Part shown: positions 31,964-40,396 of the stretch, piece after piece | How the letters are laid out: every line of letters begins with the position of its first letter | Numbering within the stretch: position 1 is the stretch's first letter | NCBI GenBank assembly: GCA_009684525.1 | Contig: WKKR01000001.1 | Coordinates: forward strand, 930,001 to 994,000 | DNA: 64,000 bases | Direction: 5' to 3' | Source of the DNA: Geobacter sp. | GTDB lineage: Bacteria; Desulfobacterota; Desulfuromonadia; Geobacterales; DSM-12255 | Position numbers and translations under genes: made by a program | Notes under the pieces: generated by a model | Told to the model about the DNA's origin: nothing | What the model saw: only the letters and a program-made list of their open reading frames with translations | Databases searched by the model: none

Positions 31964-33565
31964 TCAGCGCGATTCCACCGGCCGCCGGACTATGTAGAAC
32001 GTACCCGGATTTGCGGCACTCACATAGGTATCCGGGCTGTAGAGACCGGGGATATCGGCCTCGGTCAGGAAACGCAGCGGCTCATTGATGGCAACGCCGA
32101 CCCTGTTGACCCCGACGAGGTAGTACACGTTCCCCCGCTTGACCAGGGTCGGAAACATCCGGGCAAGGCGTGTTCTGGCGTCGGCCCTGCTCCTGGCGCT
32201 CCCCCGTTCGGTTGCGGCAATGATCTGCCGCGCCTGGGCCACATGGTTGTTGTATTCCCTGAGCAGCTTCCGCTTGATCCCCCCCTCGGTCTCGTATCCC
32301 GAGCCATGGCCGAGGAAATAGTCGACCCCCCTCAGACGGTCGACCAGGATGGCATTCTCCAGCCGCCAGACCCCTCCCACCCCCTGGATGAGCACGTCAT
32401 AGGCCTTGTGGTTGAAGAAATAGACATGGTCCCCTATGACCAGGTCGTTCCTTCGGGTCGGAATAACCATCTGCAGGTGGGTGCCTGCGGCTGTTGCCGT
32501 TGAAGCTTCGATGTCGTCGAAGCCGTCCCATTTGAGAACCATGGGGATGGTGCCGGCCTGGACCCGGCGATTGAACTCGGACGGCGTCAGGGCGTCCGCA
32601 AACGAGCGGTAGTGGACCAGGGTCACGAAATAGTCGCAGTGGATCAGGCTCTTCTTGTGCACCGGCTGGGGGTTGAAGAGCGAAACCAGCGCAGTGTAGG
32701 GGTTCCTTCGCCCGAGAGTGGTCAGGGTGAACCGATACGGCTTGGTGGGGTCGCCGTAGACAGCGGCCTTGTCGTTGTCCTGACCGACGGCATCCATTCT
32801 CTGCTGCCGCGCACGGTCACGCCGCAGGGCATAATTGTCCGGAACGCTGGGCTGCCAGTAGTCACGGGCGTCATAATTCACCCGGGGCCCGTAGTAGCGG
32901 GCAGCCCCCCGGAACGGGTAGGCAAAACCGGTGACGCCGCTTGCGGGCATCTGGGCCTCGACCATGACACTGCTCGTGACGATCCGTTTCCTGATCTCCC
33001 TTGCCAGTTCGGCCTCGTTATCGAATCTCAGGTCGTCGCCAGTGGCTGCCAGGTCTTCGGCAATACGTGCCGCCAGCTGCCGATCCGCCCTGCGCCCCCA
33101 GGTTGAGGCGTGTCGGGTCAGAAACGCGCGACGATCGGCGGCTCTCATCTCCTGCCAGGCAGGGGTCCCCCCGGTGGCCATGACGATCTTTCTCTGCAGC
33201 GGCTTTCCGGCAATGCTCCGTGCCTGGATCGGCTCCTCTTCCTCTTCGTGCTGCGCCTGGACAACGCCTGTCGTGGCGTCTGCCTGTCGGGTCAGCATCC
33301 TCTGGACATAGCGGTTGCCGTAATCACGCTGCAGCGAACGCATCAACCGTCCGGCTGCCACGGGCGCCCGCTCCGTCATCTGCCGCACCAGAGCTGCCTG
33401 TGCCCGCAGGTCGGCCCCCCCCGCGCCCCCACCGGCAAAGGATACGGGACAGCCCCGCATCATATCCGCCGCATCCGCGACCGGTTGCGCTGCCGGCTCC
33501 GGGCGCTCGGCCTGTCGTGCAGAGACTGCAGGAGCAATGTCGGTTGTTCTGTGCATCATGGGCAT
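31964..33565 (-). CDS. Putative eCIS cargo: Tgl-like protein-glutamine gamma-glutamyltransferase
   Basis: 533 residues from ATG 33565 (start uncertain). The N-terminal part is disordered and has RLMRSLQRDYGNRYVQRML (about residues 73-91), the GNRYxxR motif common to eCIS-associated proteins, then an acidic run and the junction KPLQRKIVMATG (about 121-132). The rest resembles Bacillus Tgl spore transglutaminase: IHCDYFVTLVHYRSFADA would hold the catalytic Cys (about C310), VIGDHVYFFN matches the FLGDCLYFKN block, and WRLENAILV..DYFLGHGSGY matches WRGENVILLG..KYFAHGLG with the catalytic Glu (about E403). The residue before Cys is His, not the Glu of Tgl. Such enzymes crosslink glutamine to lysine. 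The toxin/cargo role is inferred from position and motif. Confidence 0.65.
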   Translation of the reverse strand: MPMMHRTTDIAPAVSARQAERPEPAAQPVADAADMMRGCPVSFAGGGAGGADLRAQAALVRQMTERAPVAAGRLMRSLQRDYGNRYVQRMLTRQADATTGVVQAQHEEEEEPIQARSIAGKPLQRKIVMATGGTPAWQEMRAADRRAFLTRHASTWGRRADRQLAARIAEDLAATGDDLRFDNEAELAREIRKRIVTSSVMVEAQMPASGVTGFAYPFRGAARYYGPRVNYDARDYWQPSVPDNYALRRDRARQQRMDAVGQDNDKAAVYGDPTKPYRFTLTTLGRRNPYTALVSLFNPQPVHKKSLIHCDYFVTLVHYRSFADALTPSEFNRRVQAGTIPMVLKWDGFDDIEASTATAAGTHLQMVIPTRRNDLVIGDHVYFFNHKAYDVLIQGVGGVWRLENAILVDRLRGVDYFLGHGSGYETEGGIKRKLLREYNNHVAQARQIIAATERGSARSRADARTRLARMFPTLVKRGNVYYLVGVNRVGVAINEPLRFLTEADIPGLYSPDTYVSAANPGTFYIVRRPVESR

Positions 33566-33603
33566 CCCGTTATCGTGCCTATAGTCATGCAGGTCACTGC
33601 CGT

Positions 33604-33966
33604 TCAATCCTCGGGCGGAAGCAGAGCAGGGCGCGGCCGGCTGCTGTACCAGCGCCCCCATCTTCGTGCCAGCGCAAATCTCTGTGCCGGGTCGACGGTC
33701 ACCGTCCCGTTGGCGGCAATATCGAGTGCCAGGCCGTTCCAGAGCGGAAACGGCTGGTATTCGACCCCTGAGATCCGGGTCAGGAGAACATGGGCGGCAA
33801 TAAAGGCCTGTTCATCGTCGAGCAACGCCAACAGCTGCGGGATGACCTGATCCCCCATCCCGGCAACGGCCCCGGCCTTTTCACCGGTCAGCTGCGGGGT
33901 GAAGCCGGCGCGTGTACCCTGCCACTGGATATCCGCATTCGAGAGCCCTTCCACCGATAGCTTCAT
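33604..33966 (-). CDS. Small helical protein next to cargo genes, unknown
   Basis: 120 residues from ATG 33966, which has a strong GGAGGTGA ribosome site seven bases ahead. GDQVIPQLLALLDDEQAFIAAHVLLTRISG resembles one HEAT-like helical hairpin; PFPLWNGLALDIAANGTVTVDPAQRFALARRWGRWYS follows. No signal peptide with this start. An upstream GTG at 34074 overlaps the DUF4157 stop (GTGA) and would add a hydrophobic Ala-rich leader resembling a signal peptide, so an exported form cannot be excluded. Lying between two presumed cargo genes it could be a chaperone, adaptor or immunity protein; none of these is shown by the sequence. Confidence 0.55.
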   Translation of the reverse strand: MKLSVEGLSNADIQWQGTRAGFTPQLTGEKAGAVAGMGDQVIPQLLALLDDEQAFIAAHVLLTRISGVEYQPFPLWNGLALDIAANGTVTVDPAQRFALARRWGRWYSSRPRPALLPPED

Positions 33967-34070
33967 ATGCTGTTCACCTCCGACTGCCATGGCTGCCACC
34001 GGTGCAGGTGCCGCCGCCAGCACCGCAGCGCAGGCCACGGCCAGGCACCCCTGCGGGTAGTGGGGAAGGA

Positions 34071-35459
34071 TCACGGCAGTGCCCTTCTGGATACGTTGGT
34101 GATGTTCCCGTTGGTCACGGTCACGGTTACGGCCTCGCGCCTGCCGTCGGGATAGGTGTAGGTGTCGGTCCACTGGATGGTGGTGGCATTGATCTGGGTC
34201 ATGGTGCCGGGGGTGATCGTCGCCCCGGAGGCCCGCTCCTCAGTTGCCATCCCGGCCGCATGGGCAGCGCCGTAGCCTTCGCCGTGGGCCTGTTTGCGGT
34301 ACTGTTCCTGGATCTCGTGCGCCAGCCAGGTTCCGGCGGTCAGTCCGCGCCCTGCCGATCCGCCGGCCATGGCCAGATCGTCGAGATCGACCCGGGAGAG
34401 GGCGTAATTGCCGGCGATAACGTTCTGGTCGCTGGCCCTGGTCGAAGTCGTGCCATGGATGAATTCGATGGTGGTGGCCTTCGAGTCGCCGATCACGGTG
34501 TTGAGCACGCTCACCAGCTCCTGCGCCGCCGGTGTCGGCGGCCCCTGGACACTGGTCGACCTGACGGATACCACCCCGGCGGCAGAGACTACCACCTCGT
34601 ACTGCACGGCAATGATGGAATTGGCCAGGGTCGCGAATCCGCGGGGATCGCCCGTTGCCACCATCCTCCGCTGCAGCTTCCGTGAAGCGGTGGCTGCCGG
34701 AAGCGCCTTGGGAGAAAACTGGCGCGCCTGGGCGGCTCCATGCTCGGCCGTTGCCCCATGAAGCTGTTGCGGATCGGCCATGGTCGCCACCACCGAGCGC
34801 GCCATGACATCAGCCTCCCGCTCCTGCTCATCGTCCGGGCTGCTGACCTCGAATTTCCCCTGGACCCCGCCACCCTGCTGCACCACGTGGGTCAGTTCGT
34901 GCGCCAGCAGTTCCTGCCCTGTCGAGCTGGCGGGATTGTATTCGCCTTCCTTGAAGAAGATGTCCTGTCCCGTGGTAAAGGCGCGCGCCGACAAGGCCCG
35001 GTTCAGTCCATCGGCCTTGCCGCCCGTATGCACCCGTACATTGCTGAAATCCGCATTGAACGCCGGCTCCATGCGGGACCTGACCGTGCTGTCCAGGGCC
35101 TGGCCACCCCCCCGCGCAGTCTGGATGCCGGTTTCCACTTCCGGTGTCACATCGGTCTTTCCCGCCCCCTGTGCCGAAAGAGCCAGCACCCTCCGGGCAT
35201 ACCGGTTGCCGAAATCGTGCTGCAAGGCGCACATGAGTCGCGCCGCCTGCACCGGCCGTCTCCCGGAGATGCTCGTAACGAGCGCGGCATGTTCCAGCAT
35301 GCCGGGTTTCCCGCGCCCCGCCGGGACAGCCGAATCGACGGCTCCCTGTGCGCGCACTCCGCTCTGGATTGCCGTATCGCTGACCGTCTCGGCTTCGGAC
35401 CTCTCCTGTTTGCGCAGTTCAGCCGCTTCAACTTCTCTCTCAGCCATGCACTTTTTCAT
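34071..35459 (-). CDS. DUF4157-domain eCIS-associated protein, probable cargo
   Basis: 462 residues, start ATG 35459 (MKKCMAERE) behind AAAGAGG. After a charged N-terminus comes RLMCALQHDFGNRYARRVL (about residues 73-91), then DUF4157 (about 105-215): TGIQTARGGGQALDSTVRSRMEP, VRVHTGGKADGLNRALSARAFTTGQDIFF and the metallopeptidase-like HELTHVVQQ. DUF4157 is strongly associated with eCIS and often precedes a toxic C-terminus. Here a junction RKLQRRMVATG (about 257-267) leads to a 190-residue C-terminal domain with LAHEIQEQYRKQ and AAHAAG, a possible metal site. The N-terminal tag and junction are shared with the Tgl-like protein downstream. It is the second gene of the operon after the ATPase. 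Confidence 0.8.
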   Translation of the reverse strand: MKKCMAEREVEAAELRKQERSEAETVSDTAIQSGVRAQGAVDSAVPAGRGKPGMLEHAALVTSISGRRPVQAARLMCALQHDFGNRYARRVLALSAQGAGKTDVTPEVETGIQTARGGGQALDSTVRSRMEPAFNADFSNVRVHTGGKADGLNRALSARAFTTGQDIFFKEGEYNPASSTGQELLAHELTHVVQQGGGVQGKFEVSSPDDEQEREADVMARSVVATMADPQQLHGATAEHGAAQARQFSPKALPAATASRKLQRRMVATGDPRGFATLANSIIAVQYEVVVSAAGVVSVRSTSVQGPPTPAAQELVSVLNTVIGDSKATTIEFIHGTTSTRASDQNVIAGNYALSRVDLDDLAMAGGSAGRGLTAGTWLAHEIQEQYRKQAHGEGYGAAHAAGMATEERASGATITPGTMTQINATTIQWTDTYTYPDGRREAVTVTVTNGNITNVSRRALP

Positions 35460-35496
35460 GGTAGACCTCTTTCCACTCGCGCACGGGGATCGACTG

Positions 35497-37776
35497 TCAG
35501 ACAGTGCCAAAATCCCCCTCAGAGACAATCTTCCCCATTTTCTGGAATTCCCGTCGCGTAGCCCGCAAAAGGTGCTGCATGGTTATGTCGCCTTCCTCGT
35601 CCGCGGCCATGAAGGCCGCTGCCAGGGCGATGTTCCTGATATTGCCGCCGGCGATCTCGAATCGCTGCGCCAGAAACTCCGGATCGAGCCCGGCATCGAG
35701 CGGCGCGGCATCGGGCCAGACCTTTTCCCAGATACGCCGCCGCTCGGCAAGCGGTGGCAGCGGAAACTCCACCACGTACTGCAGCCGGCGGACAAACGCC
35801 TCGTCCAGGTTGGACCTGAAGTTGGTGGCCAGGATGGCGACCCCCTCGTACTCCTCCATCTTCTGCAGCAGATAGCCGATCTCGATGTTGGCGTAGCGGT
35901 CGTGGGCGTCCTTCACCTCGGAACGCTTGCCGAACAGGGCGTCGGCCTCGTCGAAGAAGAGGATGGCGTTGCAGGTGCGCGCCTCGGAGAAGATCCGGTC
36001 CAGGTTCTTCTCGGTCTCGCCGATGTACTTGCTCACCACCTGGGAAAGGTCGATCTTGTAGAGGTCAAGGCCCAGCTCGTGGGCGATCACCTCGGCACCC
36101 ATGGTCTTGCCCGTGCCGGGAGGCCCGGAAAAGAGGACGTTCAGCCCCTTGCCGGTGGAGAGTTTCCGGCCGAAACCCCAGGAGCCGTAGACCACGTGCC
36201 GGTACCTGGCCTGGTTGCAGAGTTCCCGAAGCTGGTCCATATGATCGGCCGGCAGGACAATGTCGTCCCAGCCGTAGGCCGGTTCGATCTTATGCGCCAG
36301 GGCGGAGAGCTTCTGGTTCGACTGGTCGCGGCAGGCAGCATAGAGCTCGGCTGCGGTGACCCGCTGCGCGTTCTCCCCCTGTTGCCATGCGGCCAGATGC
36401 CCGGCTGCCCGTGTCGCATCCCGGATCTGTCCCGGCGAGAAGCGGAACGTCCCGGCAAGGGTCCCGAAATCGACCCCCTCCACCCTGCCGGTGCCGTTGA
36501 TCCGCGCCTGTTCCCAGAGCCGTTGCCGGGCGCTGTCGTCGGGAAGCGGAAAGTCGATGCCAAGGAAGAGGTGATCGCCGAACATCCCGCGCGGCTGCCA
36601 TGGCTTGCTGCCGATCAGGATGGTGAGCGGAACCAGATCGCCCAGGATCTTTGCCAGGAGGCGCAGGCGCCGGGCATTGGCCTCGTCGTGCACCAGGGAA
36701 TCGACCTGCTCCAGGCAGAGCACTGCTGACTGCAGCGCCGCCTCCCTGGCCAGGATCAGTGCCGCTTCGGCAAAGGGGATCGGCCCGTCCAGCAGCTGTT
36801 CCGCATCGGCCAGAAGCAGCGGCCTCCCCAGGTCGTGACAAATGGCCCTGGCCACGGATTTCCTGCCGGTGCCGTACGTCCCGTGGAAGTGGAGCACGAC
36901 ATGCCGGTCAGTCTCGTCGAACCGCTCCAGGTGCTGCCGGGCGAATCCCCGCAACCGGTCGCAGGCCTCTTCGGAAAGCGTAACCAGCCCCAGTTCCACC
37001 ACAGCGTCCTCCAGCCGGACAAACCGCGCCAGACGGTCGTCGATTCCGCTCAGACCGAGCAGATGGTCGGCAACCCTCCGGTCGAGGGAGAGCGGGCAAG
37101 ACAGCAGCCGGGAGGCCGAGCCCTGGGGGGGGTCACCGACAATGAGCAGACCGTATTGGAGCAGGGGAGCGGATGCGGCAAAGGCCTGGCGGGCATCGAC
37201 TCGCTCCTGCGGCGTGTGGCAGAAGAGGTCCATGATCAGGCCGGGGGTGGGGTGTTTCAGGGTGAGGTCGTCGTGGAGATAAGCGTAGAGCCGCTCGTAC
37301 CGTTTGTCCAGCTCCGGGGCGCAACAGACGGCCAGGCAGATCTCCTCGAACGGTGTGAGCCGGAAGAGCCGGGCCAGCTTCATGCCGGGGAGTTCGGGGC
37401 CGGTTTGCGCGGTGATCCGTTTTTTTGCATCGATCTGTGCGCAGAGGTCATTGTACTGCTGTAGCAGGGCCAGAGTCCCGTCATTGTCAGAGCGATCCGG
37501 TGAAGCAGTGGAGAATCCGTCCGGAGATGATAGAAGAGACTCTATCTCCTCATCTAAAATGACGTAGTTTCTCAGGTTGTCTGAGTTATTCTGTATGTAA
37601 AGTGTGCTATTCCTTTTTATGAGCCATTGTGCGGCAAGCCTTATCCTGTTTATGTCGTCATCTATGCTTTCTAATATGCTCGCATATACACAATGATCAA
37701 TATCATCTACACACCGTGCAGCATTTTTATTGTCATATTTCATATGCAAAATATTTATGCCCTTCATTATTGACAC
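35497..37776 (-). CDS. AAA+ ATPase of the injection system (Pvc15/Afp15-like)
   Basis: 759 residues. The C-terminal AAA+ module has Walker A GPPGTGKT (about residues 550-557), Walker B ILFFDEADALFGKRS (about 600-615) and sensor/arginine-finger region LATNFRSNLDEAFVRRLQ. An earlier P-loop-like GTYGTGRKS (about 297) marks a degenerate first ATPase module. eCIS ATPases of this type are required for particle assembly or cargo loading. First gene of the cluster. The start is a GTG at 37776; an ATG at 37767 is an alternative. The first 70 codons are markedly AT-rich compared with the rest of the gene, suggesting the island edge or a fusion. Confidence 0.9.
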   Translation of the reverse strand: MSIMKGINILHMKYDNKNAARCVDDIDHCVYASILESIDDDINRIRLAAQWLIKRNSTLYIQNNSDNLRNYVILDEEIESLLSSPDGFSTASPDRSDNDGTLALLQQYNDLCAQIDAKKRITAQTGPELPGMKLARLFRLTPFEEICLAVCCAPELDKRYERLYAYLHDDLTLKHPTPGLIMDLFCHTPQERVDARQAFAASAPLLQYGLLIVGDPPQGSASRLLSCPLSLDRRVADHLLGLSGIDDRLARFVRLEDAVVELGLVTLSEEACDRLRGFARQHLERFDETDRHVVLHFHGTYGTGRKSVARAICHDLGRPLLLADAEQLLDGPIPFAEAALILAREAALQSAVLCLEQVDSLVHDEANARRLRLLAKILGDLVPLTILIGSKPWQPRGMFGDHLFLGIDFPLPDDSARQRLWEQARINGTGRVEGVDFGTLAGTFRFSPGQIRDATRAAGHLAAWQQGENAQRVTAAELYAACRDQSNQKLSALAHKIEPAYGWDDIVLPADHMDQLRELCNQARYRHVVYGSWGFGRKLSTGKGLNVLFSGPPGTGKTMGAEVIAHELGLDLYKIDLSQVVSKYIGETEKNLDRIFSEARTCNAILFFDEADALFGKRSEVKDAHDRYANIEIGYLLQKMEEYEGVAILATNFRSNLDEAFVRRLQYVVEFPLPPLAERRRIWEKVWPDAAPLDAGLDPEFLAQRFEIAGGNIRNIALAAAFMAADEEGDITMQHLLRATRREFQKMGKIVSEGDFGTV

Positions 37777-37810
37777 TAAATCCCACTATATCAATATTCA
37801 TGCATGCCAC

Positions 37811-37849
37811 AAATAATGTGCAAATAATGTGCAAGTAACTGTAACAGTT
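37811..37849. promoter_or_regulatory. Candidate operator upstream of the injection-system operon
   Basis: Two perfect tandem 11-base repeats AAATAATGTGC (37811-37832), one helical turn apart, next to the 13-base palindrome AACTGTAACAGTT (37837-37849), 35-75 bases ahead of the ATPase start. On the minus strand a TATAGT lies closer to the start at about 37784-37789. The arrangement suggests regulator binding; the promoter itself is not certain. Confidence 0.4.
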
Positions 37850-37991
37850 TCAAATAATAGTTCAATTGGCCTATCAGGTATTTTTTCAGGTAGTAAATTC
37901 ACTAACACCAGTGAGCTACTCCTATTACAATAAAGTATTAGGTCTTTTTTCACATTGCCACGCAACTCCATTGACTACGGCGTTTTCTGAT

Positions 37992-38023
37992 AAAAAAAGG
38001 CCGGAGCAGGGGGAGCTCCGACC
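37992..38023 (-). terminator. Rho-independent terminator of the PHP phosphoesterase gene
   Basis: On the minus strand GGTCGGAGC pairs with GCTCCGGCC (one mismatch) around a short loop and is followed by TTTTTTT (37992-37998). It ends transcription from the PHP gene before the ATPase promoter region. Confidence 0.85.
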
Positions 38024-38050
38024 GAATGTACTTCACGGGGAAAGGAGATT

Positions 38051-39616
38051 TCAGCGGCAGTGAGCAACCTTGACGAAGATCGGGTTGGAGTAGAACCAGA
38101 GATCGGCATAGGCCTTTGCCGAGTCATTGGCTCCGACCAGATCGTCGATGAGCGGATTGCCTGCCTCATCGGTCTCGTTCGGGGTATTGGCCGGGAGGTT
38201 GGTGCCGCGCAGGCGGAAGTAGGTATCCTTGCCGAGCTTTTTCACCTTGTACTCGACGGTCATGAAGCCGTCGCGGTCCTGTTTCCAGTCGCTACGGTTA
38301 AAGGTGGCGACCACCCGGCTGCTGTCGTTGGTATCCTTGCTGTAGTCGGGGTTCAGGGTCACGCCGTCGTCCAGGTACTTGGCAACCCGGCCGGTGATGT
38401 CGCCGGCGATCAGGTCGATATGGTCGACTGCCACCGCATCGCCGTTGTTGTTCATGGCCGGGCTCTTGAAGCGGATCTTCAGCTTCACGCTCCGGCCTTC
38501 GGCATGAAGTTCGCTCCCCATGGGGGCTTCATGGTCGCCGCTTTCGGCGCTGAATTCCAGGGCATCGATCAGGTCGCCATGGACGGCAAAGGAAGCTCCG
38601 GAGCGGAGACCGCTGACCAGCTCACCCAGCGACAGGTCGCCGTCGCGGTCCATGTCGCGTACAAAGGTATAGGACTTGGCGTATTCACCCGGCCAGAAAT
38701 CGCCGTCGATGCTGTGGAAGTCTGAGTCGACAAAGGTGTAGAAGTGGCGCCCCTCGCCCAGCAGTGCGTCCCAGAGGCCGCCGACCTTGGCGATCATGTA
38801 GTCGGCTCCGCCATAGGTGCGGGCCTTCACGTTCGCGTTGCCGTATCCGCCGCGGTTGCTTTCTTTCTGGTGGCCGGGGATGCCTTCAAAACCGAAGGCA
38901 ACGGTCGGTGCCGCGTTGTTGAAGTCGCGGATATCGGCAATGCTGTATTTGAGCGCGCGGGAGGGATGGTTGAGCAGGAAGTAACTGCTCATCGGGTAGT
39001 TGTCCTGCAACCATTTGGCGCCGGCTACGGCCTTGTCGTGGCTGTTGGCGGCAACCTTGCCGGAAACGTCGAGATAGCTGTCGCTGGTGGTGCCGGAATC
39101 GCTGCCGTCGAACAGATACTCATGCTGCGCGATTGCCTGGCCCCCTTCCTCTGCCGGGCCGACAATGGCGACGCTGGCATGCTCGTGGGTCGGCACGTTC
39201 CACTCGTACCCCTGGACGATCAGCTTGTCCGGGTAGGTGCTGCGGGCCTCGCTGATGATCGGGTAGGAATACTGCCAGAGCGACTGCCAGCGCCACATCT
39301 TGCCGGCCGGCGGATTGCCGAGGAAGGCGGTATCGCTGGGCCATGCCGTCCCCTGCGGGGTGCGGGCGGACGTGCCGCCATGCTCGGAGTTGGCCATCCA
39401 GCCCAGGCCGTACTGGAAGGCATGACTCAGGACATCTGCCTGGATGTTGCTGCCGTCGGTGAGGAAGGTGTGGTTGTGGAAGTCGCCGGCCAGCCAGCGG
39501 TCAGCCGTGTGGTGGTGCCGTCCGTGGTCGCGGGCCATGGCCGGTGCGGCACAGGCAAGGGTGAGGGCCAGGACGCCGATCCCCACGCCACGAAGCAGTG
39601 ATTCGTTCTTTCCCAT
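38051..39616 (-). CDS. Exported PHP-domain metal-dependent phosphoesterase
   Basis: 521 residues. A signal peptide (residues 1-28, ending APAMA) is followed by a His-rich stretch (DHGRHHH). The PHP signature is DFHNHTFLTDGS (about 44-55), with NSEHGG (about 76-81), EWNVPTHEHASV and FVDSDFHS as further metal-ligand segments. Residues about 322-333 (DMDRDGDLSLGE) match a calcium-binding EF-hand loop. The protein ends with a beta-rich region. PHP proteins hydrolyse phosphoester bonds; a periplasmic or surface phosphatase is likely, substrate unknown. An AAAGGAGA ribosome site precedes the ATG. It is transcribed alone, with its own terminator, towards the injection system but not part of it. Confidence 0.85.
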   Translation of the reverse strand: MGKNESLLRGVGIGVLALTLACAAPAMARDHGRHHHTADRWLAGDFHNHTFLTDGSNIQADVLSHAFQYGLGWMANSEHGGTSARTPQGTAWPSDTAFLGNPPAGKMWRWQSLWQYSYPIISEARSTYPDKLIVQGYEWNVPTHEHASVAIVGPAEEGGQAIAQHEYLFDGSDSGTTSDSYLDVSGKVAANSHDKAVAGAKWLQDNYPMSSYFLLNHPSRALKYSIADIRDFNNAAPTVAFGFEGIPGHQKESNRGGYGNANVKARTYGGADYMIAKVGGLWDALLGEGRHFYTFVDSDFHSIDGDFWPGEYAKSYTFVRDMDRDGDLSLGELVSGLRSGASFAVHGDLIDALEFSAESGDHEAPMGSELHAEGRSVKLKIRFKSPAMNNNGDAVAVDHIDLIAGDITGRVAKYLDDGVTLNPDYSKDTNDSSRVVATFNRSDWKQDRDGFMTVEYKVKKLGKDTYFRLRGTNLPANTPNETDEAGNPLIDDLVGANDSAKAYADLWFYSNPIFVKVAHCR

Positions 39617-39847
39617 TGTTCGCTCTCCTTTTGTCAGTGAAATGATATGAATCGAATGGTGGAGAGCCTACACGGCAATTGTTGCACCCGTGTGGAGGAC
39701 AGGTAAAAAGTGGGAAAACTTTCATGACGATTCCGCGAGGGAATGCCGGCAAATGTTACGAATGTGTAAAACATTGAATTCATGGGCAATGGAATGCCAT
39801 TCCCACTTGCAAAACAGCTTGCCTATGGTTAAATAGAGCCATCAATC
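39617..39847. promoter_or_regulatory. Divergent promoter region between PHP gene and sixA
   Basis: 231 bases carrying the promoters of both genes. For sixA, TTGCAA (39808-39813) and TAAATA 17 bases later are a possible but weak promoter. No other structure was recognised. Confidence 0.3.
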
Positions 39848-40396
39848 ATGAAAATTGCATCATCTGTGACAATCCACCTGATCCGGCATGCCGAGGCGAT
39901 TCCGCGCACCGCCGAATTCCCCGAGCCGTTCCGCTACCTGACCTGTCGCGGCCGGGCTCGCTTTCGCCGTGTCGCCGCAGCCCTGAAAAAGCAGCAGGCA
40001 GAGCCGGATCTCATCTATACCAGCCCGCTGGTCCGCTCCGTGCAAACAGCCGAGATCCTCGCCGAGACTATCCGCTTTTGCGGGGATCTGCGGGTTGTCC
40101 CGGCTCTCGGCCCCGGATTCACGATCAATGATCTGCGCGACATCATCGGCAGCAGTCCGCAGTGCGAGGAAATAGCCCTGGTCGGGCACGAACCGGACCT
40201 GGGGATGGTTGCGCGCACCCTGCTCAACGCGGAACTCCCCTGTTCGCTGAAAAAAGGGGGGGCTGTCTCGTTCAGGGTCGAACCTGACCGGATTGAACGG
40301 AAAGCGGAGTTTTTCATGCTCGTCACCGGCGGCGGCAAGGTCGTGACGGACAGGGGCAAGGCCCTGGAGCGGCTGCAGGCGCCGAACAGACAATAG
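39848..40396 (+). CDS. sixA: Phosphohistidine phosphatase SixA
   Basis: 182 residues of the histidine phosphatase (phosphoglycerate mutase-like) fold. The catalytic motif is HLIRHAEA (residues about 10-17), with YTSPLVRSVQTAEILAE (about 58-74) and ALVGHEPDLGMVARTLL (about 108-124) giving the second catalytic His. SixA dephosphorylates phosphohistidine on phosphotransfer proteins. No signal peptide, so cytoplasmic. Upstream of, but separated by a repeat element from, the polyphosphate operon; co-location with polyphosphate genes is common in Geobacter relatives. No strong ribosome site precedes the ATG. Confidence 0.85.
   Translation: MKIASSVTIHLIRHAEAIPRTAEFPEPFRYLTCRGRARFRRVAAALKKQQAEPDLIYTSPLVRSVQTAEILAETIRFCGDLRVVPALGPGFTINDLRDIIGSSPQCEEIALVGHEPDLGMVARTLLNAELPCSLKKGGAVSFRVEPDRIERKAEFFMLVTGGGKVVTDRGKALERLQAPNRQ

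Noticed and set aside
9197-37776. Prophage or type VI secretion system
   Set aside because: No capsid, portal, terminase, integrase or tail-tape genes, and no TssJ/L/M or ClpV; the DUF4255 and Pvc15-type ATPase point to eCIS.
39848-40393. Frame on the minus strand opposite sixA
   Set aside because: The plus strand has the RHAEA phosphatase motif; the minus frame is a shadow.
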